Shown: positions 52,470 to 61,035 of the stretch, one piece after another
How the letters are laid out: each line of letters starts with the position of its first letter
How positions within the stretch are numbered: position 1 is the first letter of the stretch
Assembly: GCF_000014965.1 (NCBI RefSeq)
Contig: NC_008554.1
Location: 1,104,001-1,168,000, forward strand
Direction of reading: 5' to 3'
From: Syntrophobacter fumaroxidans MPOB
GTDB lineage: Bacteria > Desulfobacterota > Syntrophobacteria > Syntrophobacterales > Syntrophobacteraceae
DNA: 64,000 nucleotides
The notes under the pieces: model-generated
The model's database searches: none
The model's input: the letters and a program-made list of their open reading frames with translations, nothing else
What the model was told of the DNA's origin: nothing
Position numbers and translations under genes: made by a program

Positions 52470-55007
52470 ATGGGGACTCAAGCGATCCTGAGCGGCATAT
52501 CGCTTTTCACGGCATGGATTGCGCTGCTCGTGCAGCCTGCGCTCTGTCTTGCGGCCCCATGGGACTTGACGGCATCGGACGTCGAAGGAAGAATCTCCGA
52601 CATCTCCTCGACGGCGGCCGTTGCCCTGCTCCTCATCCTCGTAATGGTCCTCGCTGTCCGGACCCATCGCCGTGCGAATTCCGCCTGGGGCGAGCCGGAA
52701 CCCAAATACCGTACCGTCGCGAACCTCAGTTGCGACTGGGAAAGCTGGACTGCGTCCGACGGGCGGCTGCTCTACGTGTCTCCGGCGTGCGAGCGCATTA
52801 CGGGATATCGCCCGGGGGAATTTATCGAACAACCGTCTCTGCTTCGCGAAATGATTCTTCCGGAAGACCGCCGACTCTGGGATGAACATCGGCACGACGT
52901 TCATGCGGAGCAGCCGTCCCGCGAGACCGAGTTCCGCATCCGCAGGCATGACGGCAGCATTCGCTGGATCAATCACGCCTGTCGAACGGTAACCGATGAG
53001 CGGGGCGAATACCTGGGGGTTCAGTCCTGCAATCGCGACGTCACGCATCTTCACGAGGCGCAGGAAGCTCTGCAACGGAGCGAAGAGCAATGCCGCGCCT
53101 TCATCGCGCTCAGCACGGAGGGAATTTCGCTGTGGGAGGTCGACGGTCCCATCCCGACCACCCTTGCCGAGGATGAGCAGATTGAACGGTTCTACTGGCA
53201 CGCCCGGCTTGCGGAGTGCAACGACGTCTTTGCGCGGATGTACGGGATGGGAACGGCCGGCGAGATGCTCGGAGCCCGGCTCGGGGACATCCTCACGCCC
53301 ACGGAAACGGAAAACATTGAATTCCTGCGAAGTTTCATCCGTTCAGGCTACAACGTCAAGAGCTGCGAAACCTATGGCTACGATCAACTCCGCAATCGTC
53401 ACAGTTTCCGAACCGGCATGGTCGGACGGTGCGTCGACGGACGCCTGGTCGAGGCATGGAGCATCCAGCACGATATGACGGACCTGGCGCGCCTGCACCG
53501 GCAGGTCCGGAGAGCCGACGACGAATGGCAGACGACTTTCGATTCCATCGCAGACCCGATCATGATCCTGGACCGCGGGTTTCGAATCCTGCGCGCCAAT
53601 CCCGCAGCGGCAGCCTTTTTGAATGTCGCGCCCGTCGCGATTCCCGGGAAACACTGCTACACCCTGATGCACGGGAAGGACTCGCCCGTTCCCCTGTGTC
53701 CCGTGAGGGCGATGATGAAAACCGGGATCCATACGGAGACGGAGCTATACGACGAAAAACGCAAGGCATGGTTCCTCGTCTCCGCCGACCCGCTGCCGGG
53801 CCCTGAGGGTGAGGTCGCCGGGGCCGTTCACACCGTAAAGAACATCACCGAAAGCAAGATAACCCGGGACGCCATCCGCGATTCCGAAGCCTTCAATCGG
53901 AGCATCCTCGCCTCTCTCAACGATCGTATCGCGATCATCGACGGCAACGGCGTCATCCTCGCCGTCAATGCGGCCTGGGAAAGGTTTGCCGCGGAAAACG
54001 ACACCTCGTCGCCCCCCCGGGTCGGCGTGGGGATCAATTACCTGGACGTTTGCCACCGGGCGGTCCAGACCCGCGACGATCTTGCGGAACAGGCGCTCAG
54101 AGGAATCCGATCGGTGCTCAACGGCAGGAAGGAGTCTTTTTCGTTGGAGTACCCCTGCGACGCCCTCTCCGAAAAACGGTGGTTCGCCATGAGGGTCATG
54201 CCTTTCAAGAGGGCGGGAGGCGGAGCGGTCATCTGCCACGCCGACGTTACGGAACGAAAAAGGGCGGAAGATGAAGCGCGCCGCCGGATGATCGAGCTGG
54301 CCCACGTCACGAGGGTTGCAACGCTCGGGGAACTGGCCGCATCCCTCGCCCATGAAATCAACCAGCCGCTGACGGCAATCCTGTCGAACGCGCAGGCCGC
54401 CCAGCATTTTCTGGCCAGGGAGGTGCCGGAAACGGATGAGATCCGGCAGATCCTCGACGATATCATCGAGGATGATAAAAGGGTCAGCGAAGTCATCCGG
54501 AGAATGCGTTCCCTTCTCAAGAAAGGGGCGGCCTCACACGAGCGGGTGAACATCCATGACGCCGTCCTGGAAAGCGTGGCCCTGATCGAAAGCGCTTCGC
54601 TGCTCAACGGATTGTCCATCACCACCGAATTCGACGCCGGAATGCCCATCGTGTGCGCGGACCCGGTCCAGCTGCAGCAGGTCCTCTTCAACCTGATGGT
54701 GAATGCGGCGGGCGCCATGAAAAACACGCCCAATCCTTCGAGGAAAATCCGGATAGGAACGCTGTTAAGGGACGAGCGGACCGTGCAACTCTCCGTCACG
54801 GACTCGGGCACGGGTATCGACGAGGCCGTGATGGCTCATCTCTTCGAGCCCTTCGTCACGACCAAACCGGGAGGCATGGGCATGGGACTTTCCATCAGCC
54901 AGACCATCATCAAGGCCCACGGTGGGACCATCGGGGCGAAGAACAACCCGGAGGGAGGCGCCACCTTCTTCTTTTCCCTTCCTCTGGACAAGGAAAGCCG
55001 GTCATGA
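52470..55007 (+). CDS. Multi-PAS sensor histidine kinase, FixL/StyS type
   Basis: An 845-aa kinase. Two membrane helices (about 7-30 and 47-65) frame a very short periplasmic loop. About four PAS segments follow between residues 80 and 600; the third has KHCYTLMHGKDSPVPLCPV, a Cys/His-bearing PAS variant. The kinase core has the H-box LAHEINQPLTAI, N-box VNAAGAMKNT, and G-boxes DSGTGIDEAV and GMGMGLSIS. Signals are probably sensed in the cytoplasm. Its stop overlaps the FixJ-like gene start as ATGA. ATG 52470 lacks a classic ribosome-binding site. Confidence 0.92.
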   Translation: MGTQAILSGISLFTAWIALLVQPALCLAAPWDLTASDVEGRISDISSTAAVALLLILVMVLAVRTHRRANSAWGEPEPKYRTVANLSCDWESWTASDGRLLYVSPACERITGYRPGEFIEQPSLLREMILPEDRRLWDEHRHDVHAEQPSRETEFRIRRHDGSIRWINHACRTVTDERGEYLGVQSCNRDVTHLHEAQEALQRSEEQCRAFIALSTEGISLWEVDGPIPTTLAEDEQIERFYWHARLAECNDVFARMYGMGTAGEMLGARLGDILTPTETENIEFLRSFIRSGYNVKSCETYGYDQLRNRHSFRTGMVGRCVDGRLVEAWSIQHDMTDLARLHRQVRRADDEWQTTFDSIADPIMILDRGFRILRANPAAAAFLNVAPVAIPGKHCYTLMHGKDSPVPLCPVRAMMKTGIHTETELYDEKRKAWFLVSADPLPGPEGEVAGAVHTVKNITESKITRDAIRDSEAFNRSILASLNDRIAIIDGNGVILAVNAAWERFAAENDTSSPPRVGVGINYLDVCHRAVQTRDDLAEQALRGIRSVLNGRKESFSLEYPCDALSEKRWFAMRVMPFKRAGGGAVICHADVTERKRAEDEARRRMIELAHVTRVATLGELAASLAHEINQPLTAILSNAQAAQHFLAREVPETDEIRQILDDIIEDDKRVSEVIRRMRSLLKKGAASHERVNIHDAVLESVALIESASLLNGLSITTEFDAGMPIVCADPVQLQQVLFNLMVNAAGAMKNTPNPSRKIRIGTLLRDERTVQLSVTDSGTGIDEAVMAHLFEPFVTTKPGGMGMGLSISQTIIKAHGGTIGAKNNPEGGATFFFSLPLDKESRS

Positions 55008-55648
55008 TCGAGGAAAAACCGTTCGTGTACGTCGTCGATGACGACCTTTCGGTCAGGAAGGCGCTCGATAGGCTCCTGCGAGCCGCCGGCCATGGTGTGA
55101 AAACCTTTTCCTCCGCTTTGGAATTCCTGGATTACAAGCCCGTGGACGCTCCGGCTTGTCTTGTGCTCGACATCCGCATGCCGGCCTTCAACGGTCTGGA
55201 TCTGCAGGACCATCTGGCCAAGCGGGAGGATTCCTTTCCCATTGTGTTCATTACCGGTCATGGAACCGTCCCCATGAGCGTCCGCGCCATGAAAGCGGGC
55301 GCCGTCGACTTTCTCCAGAAGCCCTTCGGCGACACGGACCTGCTGAGCGTGGTCGGGCAGGCCATCGAGAAAGATCGTGAGTCCAGGCGGCATCGCAAGG
55401 AAATCCGGGACCTCCGGCAGCGCCTGGCCACGCTCACACCCAGGGAACACGAAGTCTTTGCACACGTCGTCGCGGGCATGCTGAACAAGCAGATCGCCTT
55501 CGCGCTCGGCACCGTCGAAAAAACCATCAAGGTACACCGCGCAAGGGTCATGGCGAAAATGGGCGCCGAATCCGTGGCGGACCTGGTCCGTTTCGCGGAG
55601 AAACTGGGTATCCGCTCCACACCGGGCCAAACGCAGCGTCACCCTTAA
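55004..55648 (+). CDS. FixJ/StyR-family response regulator
   Basis: A 214-aa regulator. The receiver (residues 8-120) has the acidic pair DDD, phosphoacceptor Asp in LVLDIRMPAF, Thr in FITGHGT and Lys in LQKPFG. The LuxR-type helix-turn-helix (LTPREHEVFAHVVAGMLNKQ... VEKTIKVHRARVMAKM) binds DNA as a dimer. Its 4-nt overlap with the kinase gene marks them as a cognate pair. The dyad at 55861-55880 lies 213 bp downstream, before the next receiver gene, and is a natural candidate target. Confidence 0.95.
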   Translation: MIEEKPFVYVVDDDLSVRKALDRLLRAAGHGVKTFSSALEFLDYKPVDAPACLVLDIRMPAFNGLDLQDHLAKREDSFPIVFITGHGTVPMSVRAMKAGAVDFLQKPFGDTDLLSVVGQAIEKDRESRRHRKEIRDLRQRLATLTPREHEVFAHVVAGMLNKQIAFALGTVEKTIKVHRARVMAKMGAESVADLVRFAEKLGIRSTPGQTQRHP

Positions 55649-56015
55649 TCGCGCTCCGCCTCCACCCCGCAAAACGCAGGGGAACGCAGGATCGGACTCC
55701 GGATCGGCCACAGTAGCCTTTCTGCTCTCCCCGCATTGAAGCCTGCCGCAAAGCGGCGCCGCCGATCCCCCCAGACGCGAATTCCCCGCTCGGAGCGGTT
55801 CGCAACAGGAGCCGCGGTCGCTGCCCCGCAAGCCGCCACATCGCCGTTCACGGCTCTTCGTATTGGACCAAGGTCCAATAGTATTCTCTCCGCGATCGGT
55901 CTATATACCGGACATGTCGGGAGCCGATCGATCCGCCCCGTGTCTCCCGTTGCTTCGAGAGGGCGATTACCGTGTCGCGCAGAGCGAGTGGTGCCTTGAT
56001 CCGGGAAAGGTGTTC
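55649..56015. other. Intergenic region between the two response-regulator genes
   Basis: It holds the dyad operator at 55861-55880. The frame of the next gene is open from TTG 55863, inside the dyad, but ATG 56016 has the ribosome-binding site. No other gene is present. Confidence 0.5.
55861..55880. promoter_or_regulatory. 20-bp dyad TATTGGACC-AA-GGTCCAATA
   Basis: Perfect 9-bp arms around AA, 136 bp before the second receiver gene. The size and symmetry fit a LuxR/FixJ-type dimer site, and a FixJ-type gene lies just upstream. A promoter would start downstream of it, near CTATATACC at 55900-55908. No other copy was noticed in the window. Confidence 0.6.
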
Positions 56016-56426
56016 ATGGAGGCCGAGATTCCCTGCAATGTTTTCGTGGTGGACGACGACGCCTCGATCAGGAAAGCTCTGAAACGATTGCTCAGAGCCA
56101 ACGGATATCATGTTGTCACTTTCGACTGTGCCGAAGCCTTTCTCCATTCCGATTGCGTGCGGGTCGGAGCCTGTCTTGTCCTGGACATCCGCCTCCCGGG
56201 CATATCGGGGCTCGATTTGTACGATCGGCTCGTATCCCTCAACGTGTTCAACCCGGTCATATTCATGACCGCTCATGACAGTCCGCAGTGGTTGGCCGAG
56301 GCGGCAAGGGCCTGCGCCGTGGCATACCTGCGAAAGCCATTCGATCAGCAACAGCTGCTGGACGCGATTCACCTTGCATGCGGCAGGCGTCAGGCTTCCA
56401 ACGGCGGGAGCGCCCCGAAGGAATGA
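56016..56426 (+). CDS. Single-domain response regulator (receiver only)
   Basis: A 136-aa receiver with acidic VVDDDAS, phosphoacceptor Asp in LVLDIRLPG, Thr in FMTAHD and Lys in LRKPFD, all key residues present. It closely resembles the receiver of the FixJ-like protein next door but has no DNA-binding domain. It may act as a phosphate sink or an inhibitor (FixT/Spo0F-like roles). ATG 56016 has GGAAAGG 6-7 nt upstream. Confidence 0.9.
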   Translation: MEAEIPCNVFVVDDDASIRKALKRLLRANGYHVVTFDCAEAFLHSDCVRVGACLVLDIRLPGISGLDLYDRLVSLNVFNPVIFMTAHDSPQWLAEAARACAVAYLRKPFDQQQLLDAIHLACGRRQASNGGSAPKE

Positions 56427-56501
56427 GTGCACGGGGCCTGCCGAAAGGCGAGAATATGGAACAGGAACGCATTGACTATCACACAGAATCGGGAGGATCC
56501 A

Positions 56502-57029
56502 ATGAACAGGATGACGCAAACGGCCCTTTTCGCACTGGTGATTGCAGTCTCGGTATTTCTTTTCCAAGGAGTCGGTCTCGCTTTTTACGACGATGAGGAA
56601 ATCATGGGGAAATGCAGTCCGCTGGTGGGGAAAACAACCAAGGAACAAGTCTACGAGGCCTGCCCGGCGATGAAAATGAATGCGGATGTGTATTACCTGA
56701 ACGAGGACGCGATCCGGCAGCTCAAGGACGTTAAGGACAAGGTCGAGGTGATCGCGGTATTGGGAACATGGTCGGCGGAATCCCAACAGCAGGCCGGGAG
56801 ATTTTTCAGAATTCTCGACGCAACCAAGAACGCCGGAATTTCAGTCGCCGTTTACGCCGTGGATGAAGACATGAGCGATAAAACCGGGATTGCCGAACGG
56901 TACCGGGTCGACACCCTTCCCACGATAATCTTTGTTAGGAACGGGAAAGAGCTGGGAAGAATCATCGAAGCGCCGAAAACCACGCTCGAGGCCGAAACGT
57001 TGGCCATCCTGAGCGCAAAAGGTGCATAG
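56502..57029 (+). CDS. Exported thioredoxin-fold protein lacking the CxxC motif
   Basis: A 175-aa protein with a signal peptide (MNRMTQTALFALVIAVSVFL, cleavage near GLAFYD) and GGAGG before ATG 56502. The rest is a thioredoxin fold: VEVIAVLGTWSAESQQQAGR, then AVYAVDED, and a cis-Pro region RVDTLPTIIFVRNGKELGRI. Where active proteins have WCxxC, it reads WSAES, so it cannot do dithiol chemistry there; two other cysteines lie near the N-terminus (GKCSPL, EACPAM). It is probably the target or output of the adjacent two-component system. Confidence 0.8.
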   Translation: MNRMTQTALFALVIAVSVFLFQGVGLAFYDDEEIMGKCSPLVGKTTKEQVYEACPAMKMNADVYYLNEDAIRQLKDVKDKVEVIAVLGTWSAESQQQAGRFFRILDATKNAGISVAVYAVDEDMSDKTGIAERYRVDTLPTIIFVRNGKELGRIIEAPKTTLEAETLAILSAKGA

Positions 57030-57110
57030 CCGGCTGCCGCTTTCCCGGCATTCCTCAAATCGGTGAACGCGTGATCTCCTCCAGTCGAAATCCCGATCCG
57101 GCATGCCGAT

Positions 57111-57146
57111 GGGGCCGGCCCGCCCAGCCGGCCCCGCGCGCGTTTC
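57111..57146 (+). terminator. Terminator after the thioredoxin-like gene
   Basis: GGGGCCGGC (57111-57119) pairs with GCCGGCCCC (57127-57135) across a 7-nt loop, then GCGCGCGTTTC. The stem is strong and the T-tail short. Confidence 0.65.
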
Positions 57147-57989
57147 AGCCGGGACCGAAAAGCGGGACACCATCCCGGAACTTGGATGGCCAGGCGATCG
57201 GATCGATCAACGATGCCGCTTTGCCCATGAGCCAAACGTCGAAGCATTGCCGGCTTTCCCGCAAGCCATGAAAACCCCGGCATCCTGTCCGAACGCTCCC
57301 CGTCTCTCCCGCACGCTCAACCGTCTTTGCGCCCCGCATGCCGAGCATCGGCCCGGGGTGGGTTGTGTGGTTTCTCTTTTTTTTACTTTTTTTCTCACCG
57401 ACGGAACCCCGAATCCTCCCCCCGGCGGGACCTTGTAGGCATTTCCCTGCACACGCTGCCCCGAAAACCCTACACTCCGTTCGACACTGCCGCGTGAAAC
57501 TCCTCGGGCCGGTCCCCGCACAAGCTCGCAAACTTCAGCGCATACTTCGCGGGTTCGGCAAAAGCAACCATTCCTGATCGGCATCCTCAAACCGGTCTCC
57601 ACGTCGACCGAAAACGGGTTCCGGATTCTCGCCGCCGGGCTCGAAGGCCTTTTCCCACGAGAGTTGCCGTACGTGCCTGGAAATACAGGTTCGTAATTCG
57701 AGTTTCATTCTCGTTTCTCTTCTGCTCACGCATCAGCCCGTAACGTCCATATATACCGGGAAAATTCAGCGCATGCCCGAATTCCATCGTGAATCTCCGG
57801 GCTTGTTGCTCCCCGGTTCCTCTGAAGCCGCTACAGACCAACGCCTGGAAGACCCGCTCACCGGGGTTCAAAACAATGAGAAGACCTTGCCGAGATATCC
57901 CTGTCGTTTGCGGCGGGCGACGAAACGGACCTCGTATTCACCGTCTCATACGAAGTTGCGTGCAAGATGGATCTTTCAAACACAAAAGA

Positions 57990-58147
57990 GCGGGGGAATG
58001 ATTCCCCCGCACCCCCCAAGTTTCGGCCACACGCGCAAGCGCGTGAGGCCGAGTGCTCGGCGCTGTCGGCGACTGGCCGAAGGCCGCCGCCGCAGCGCCA
58101 CACGGAGCCGCGAAGCAGCGAGGGGGTGTGGGGGATACGTCCCCCAC
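57990..58147. repeat. Array of perfect hairpins
   Basis: Successive inverted repeats: GCGGGGGAAT/ATTCCCCCGC (57990-58010), a CACGCGC/GCGCGTG stem near 58030-58045, and GTGGGGG/CCCCCAC (58128-58147). Together with repeat A just to the right they form a 250-bp hairpin cluster, like a mosaic intergenic element. Confidence 0.6.
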
Positions 58148-58159
58148 GCTTTGAGAGTA

Positions 58160-58246
58160 TCATTTTGAACGCAATTATCCATGCCCCCTGCGACACCCGC
58201 GAAGCATGAAAACAGACTCCCGAGGGAGTCTGTTTTCTAGGTAAAT
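58160..58246 (-). repeat. Dispersed repeat A, copy 4, with perfect 14-bp hairpin
   Basis: Minus strand: TTTACCTAGAAAACAGACTC and onward to GCGTTCAAAATG, the same order as 7844-7926. Inside it GAAAACAGACTCCC (58208-58221) and GGGAGTCTGTTTTC (58224-58237) are perfect inverted arms. The hairpin lies about 80 bp past the stop of the leftward gene at 58318 and has a TTTTC tail on both strands, so it may serve as its terminator. Confidence 0.8.
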
Positions 58247-58317
58247 CCGTATCATTGCCCTCCGACAGCTGATTCCGGGCTCTTGAAGGTGAACGGACAT
58301 CCCGGCGATCTCGAGAC

Positions 58318-59241
58318 CTATCCCTTATTCCCCTGCAATTTGTGGCGTTCGCTGGAATAGAGGAAGTTTTTCAGACTGTATCGTGCATTGTTGATCTTCA
58401 GTTTTTTCCGGATATTTTTCCGATGCGATCGAACAGTACTCGGGGAAACATGGAGCTGTCTGGCTATTTCTTCCGTGGTATTTCCATGCTTTATGAGGGA
58501 TGCAATACGAAATTCAGTAATGGAAAGCTTGAACGCCAGGTTTGCGTCCGGTGAGAAATCTGAGGTGAGATCTTCAACTTGCCTAATAAGCATATCAATT
58601 TGATTATTATAATGTGAAGAAATATTATCGTTTCGCAACTTCTCAATAGAAGGAACGATAAGAGATCTAAGTTTCACTGCAATCTGCTTCTCCAAATCGT
58701 CTTTTTCGCTTTCAATATTCTGTGCAAAAATAGCCAATGCTTTGTTTGTCTCTCTCAACTGCTTGTTCAGATACTCCAGTCGTTCTTGATTTGAAATCAG
58801 TTCCGTTTGACTCTTGTGAAGATCGTAGAACAGTCTCGCCACTTTACGTTTGTCATGGAGGGTTTTCATAGTGCGTGAAATAACATGGAACAGCAGTTCT
58901 CCTGGGAAAGGCTTTTCAAGGAAGTCAAAGGCCCCAAGTTGTAGTGCTTTTATTGCAATATCTTTGTCAGGATATCCCGTCATGACGATTATGCTGCAAT
59001 CTGGATAGTGTGATCTAATACTCGGAATCAAATCGAGACCATTGACTTCTCCTAAAAATACATCAAGCAATAAGATATCAAATTTGCTTTCAAGAATACG
59101 TTCAATATTATACTTAGGTCCACGAATATATCTTACATCAAAATTTTGAGACAATAACAAATCAGCAAGAAGCTGGGAAAAAGATTCATCGTCATCTGCA
59201 ATAAGTATACTGAAATCAGTATCAAAATCATAATGTTCCAT
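58318..59241 (-). CDS. Response regulator with coiled coil and LuxR-type DNA-binding domain
   Basis: A 307-aa protein. The receiver (residues 8-120) has IADDDES, phosphoacceptor Asp in LLLDVFLGEVNG, Thr in VMTGYPD and Lys in LEKPFPG. Residues about 125-215 are a charged coiled coil (ISNQERLEYLNKQLRETNKA). The C-terminus is a LuxR helix-turn-helix (EIARQLHVSPSTVRSHRKNI). The long coiled coil between the two is unusual and may mediate dimerisation or sensing. ATG 59241 is chosen over an upstream TTG. The gene is clearly AT-richer than its neighbours, which suggests transfer. Confidence 0.87.
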   Translation of the reverse strand: MEHYDFDTDFSILIADDDESFSQLLADLLLSQNFDVRYIRGPKYNIERILESKFDILLLDVFLGEVNGLDLIPSIRSHYPDCSIIVMTGYPDKDIAIKALQLGAFDFLEKPFPGELLFHVISRTMKTLHDKRKVARLFYDLHKSQTELISNQERLEYLNKQLRETNKALAIFAQNIESEKDDLEKQIAVKLRSLIVPSIEKLRNDNISSHYNNQIDMLIRQVEDLTSDFSPDANLAFKLSITEFRIASLIKHGNTTEEIARQLHVSPSTVRSHRKNIRKKLKINNARYSLKNFLYSSERHKLQGNKG

Positions 59242-59676
59242 TTCAATCAAGCCTTAATAAAATTTATTGCTTCAGCATTTTGATATCAGGCAATTCTCTG
59301 TTATAATCATTCACGTCATTCTACCGGAACGGACCGTACGGACGATAGTGAGCGGAATGTTCGAAAAGACCTTGTTTTTTGCTCATGAATATGCCGATCG
59401 AAGCCGTACGCGAAAGTCTTGAACCGCCGGGAAACCGACCGCCTCAGGGCTGAACACGCCAAGTCGTTGTGTAAGATGAGCTTTGAGTATCCCGTCTCAA
59501 TGATGCGTTGAGCGGATGGACTGCCGGCTCGCCGATGAAGCTTCCACAAAAGTAGTCAAGTGATTTTAATAACTTCAATGTGAGTGAATAATCCTATGCA
59601 ACAATTTTTAAATTGTCAAGTCAAATGCCAATGATATAAAATATCCCGCAACATATCCCACCAACCCGGAGTGGTC
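59242..59676. other. AT-rich divergent intergenic region
   Basis: 435 bp between two divergent regulator genes. It contains the promoter and dyad at 59601-59640. The leftward promoter could not be fixed. No gene is seen. Confidence 0.45.
59601..59640 (+). promoter_or_regulatory. Promoter with overlapping dyad before the sigma-54 activator gene
   Basis: TTGTCA (59613-59618), a 16-bp spacer and TATAAA (59635-59640) form a good sigma-70 match. The dyad ACAATTT-TT-AAATTGT (59601-59616) overlaps the -35, where a repressor or self-regulator could act. Confidence 0.6.
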
Positions 59677-61035
59677 ATGGCCAGCGTATTTGTCATCGAG
59701 GACGATCGCCGTTGGAGAGCGTGCCTTAGGGAAGCGCTCCAACCCATGCACTCAGTCGTATTTACGTCTGAGAATACAACCGGTTACGATTTATTAGCGA
59801 GAGAAGCACATGAGGCTGTTATTATCAACCTGGAAGCAATATCATCAAACGGGATCGAAAGACTGAAAGAGCTGCGAAGGGTCCTTCCCTACACGCCCTT
59901 GATCGTTACCAGTCCACTTGGGGCGACGGAGTTCATCGTCGAGGCGGTGAAGGCCGGCGCGGTTGACTTCGTTCCCAAGCCCTATTCCGGAACGAGGATC
60001 AAACTGGCGGTCGACAAGGCTCTTGAAAACCGAAGCCTCAGGGATGAGATCGACTACCTGAGAAGGCAGCAGGATATTATTTATGATTTCGATGGGATAA
60101 TTGCGGCCAGCGCTTCGATGAAACATGCGATGTCGACCATCAGAAAGCTTGCCCATTCGGATTCCGTCGTTCTCATGACGGGAGAGACCGGCACGGGGAA
60201 AAGCATTCTCTCCGGGGCGATTCACTTCAACAGTGCACGTCGCAGGAAGCCTTTCGTCAAGATCAATTGCGCCAACATACCTGAGGCGCTCCTTGAAAGC
60301 GAGCTTTTCGGGCACGAGAAGGGAGCCTTCACCAGCGCGAACAAGACTCGGGTGGGACGGCTGGAGCAGGCCAACGGCGGCAGCGTGTTTCTGGACGAAA
60401 TCGGGGAGCTCTCCCTGGCCCTGCAGGCCAAATTCCTGCGGGTCCTGGAAGAAAAAGCCTTCGAACGGCTCGGTGGGAATCAGACGATTCATAGCGACAT
60501 AAGGATCATTGCCGCCACGAACAAGAACCTTGACGAACAGGTGACAAACGGGGCATTTCGGGAAGATCTCTACTACCGCGTCAATGTGCTCCGAGTCCAC
60601 TTGCCGCCCTTGCGGAACAGGCGCGAATGCATCGAGCCCCTTTCGTATCATCTCCTGGGCAAGATATGCCGTACCGCCAGGAAACGAATAGAGGGATTCC
60701 TCCCCGAAGTCATCGCCCTATTCAAAGACTATCACTGGCCCGGGAACATCCGCGAGCTCTCGAACACAATCGAACGGTCCGTTTTTCTCGAGGAGAACAG
60801 GGTCATTCATGCTGAGAACGTGTTCCTGCCTCTTCCCGCTCGCAGGAGCGACAGAACGGACTCCACCCTCAAGGAGTTGACCCTCCGGGAGAAGGAAATG
60901 ATCCTGGATGCACTGGAGGCATGCCACTGGACGCAGAAAGACGCGGCTTCGATGTTGGGCATCACGCCGCGCATGCTCAATTACAAGGTAAAAAAATACG
61001 GCATAACCCATCCCAGGTGGCGCAAGAACAGGTGA
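59677..61035 (+). CDS. NtrC-type sigma-54-dependent regulator with degenerate receiver
   Basis: A 452-aa protein. The receiver (1-115) keeps VIEDD and VPKPYS, but the phosphoacceptor position reads IINLEA, so Asp is replaced by Asn51. The AAA+ domain has Walker A GETGTGKS, GAFTSA in place of the sigma-54 loop GAFTGA, Walker B GGSVFLDEIGELS and arginine-finger region FREDLYYRVNVL. A Fis-type helix-turn-helix ends it (TQKDAASMLGITPRMLNYKV). It probably activates sigma-54 promoters without aspartate phosphorylation. GGAG lies 5 nt before ATG 59677. No kinase gene is adjacent. Confidence 0.9.
   Translation: MASVFVIEDDRRWRACLREALQPMHSVVFTSENTTGYDLLAREAHEAVIINLEAISSNGIERLKELRRVLPYTPLIVTSPLGATEFIVEAVKAGAVDFVPKPYSGTRIKLAVDKALENRSLRDEIDYLRRQQDIIYDFDGIIAASASMKHAMSTIRKLAHSDSVVLMTGETGTGKSILSGAIHFNSARRRKPFVKINCANIPEALLESELFGHEKGAFTSANKTRVGRLEQANGGSVFLDEIGELSLALQAKFLRVLEEKAFERLGGNQTIHSDIRIIAATNKNLDEQVTNGAFREDLYYRVNVLRVHLPPLRNRRECIEPLSYHLLGKICRTARKRIEGFLPEVIALFKDYHWPGNIRELSNTIERSVFLEENRVIHAENVFLPLPARRSDRTDSTLKELTLREKEMILDALEACHWTQKDAASMLGITPRMLNYKVKKYGITHPRWRKNR

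Larger units (their letters stand above)
57030..58317. other. Gene-free region with many hairpins
   Basis: 1.29 kb. No frame has protein-like content; those ending in NAIIHAPCDTREA are repeat A read in translation. It contains the terminator at 57111-57146 and the hairpin-rich array 57990-58237, both listed. Confidence 0.5.

Noticed and set aside
57967-58209. Short frames ending NAIIHAPCDTREA here and on the minus strand at 7878-8120
   Set aside because: The shared peptide is simply repeat A translated; there is no ribosome-binding site or other protein similarity.
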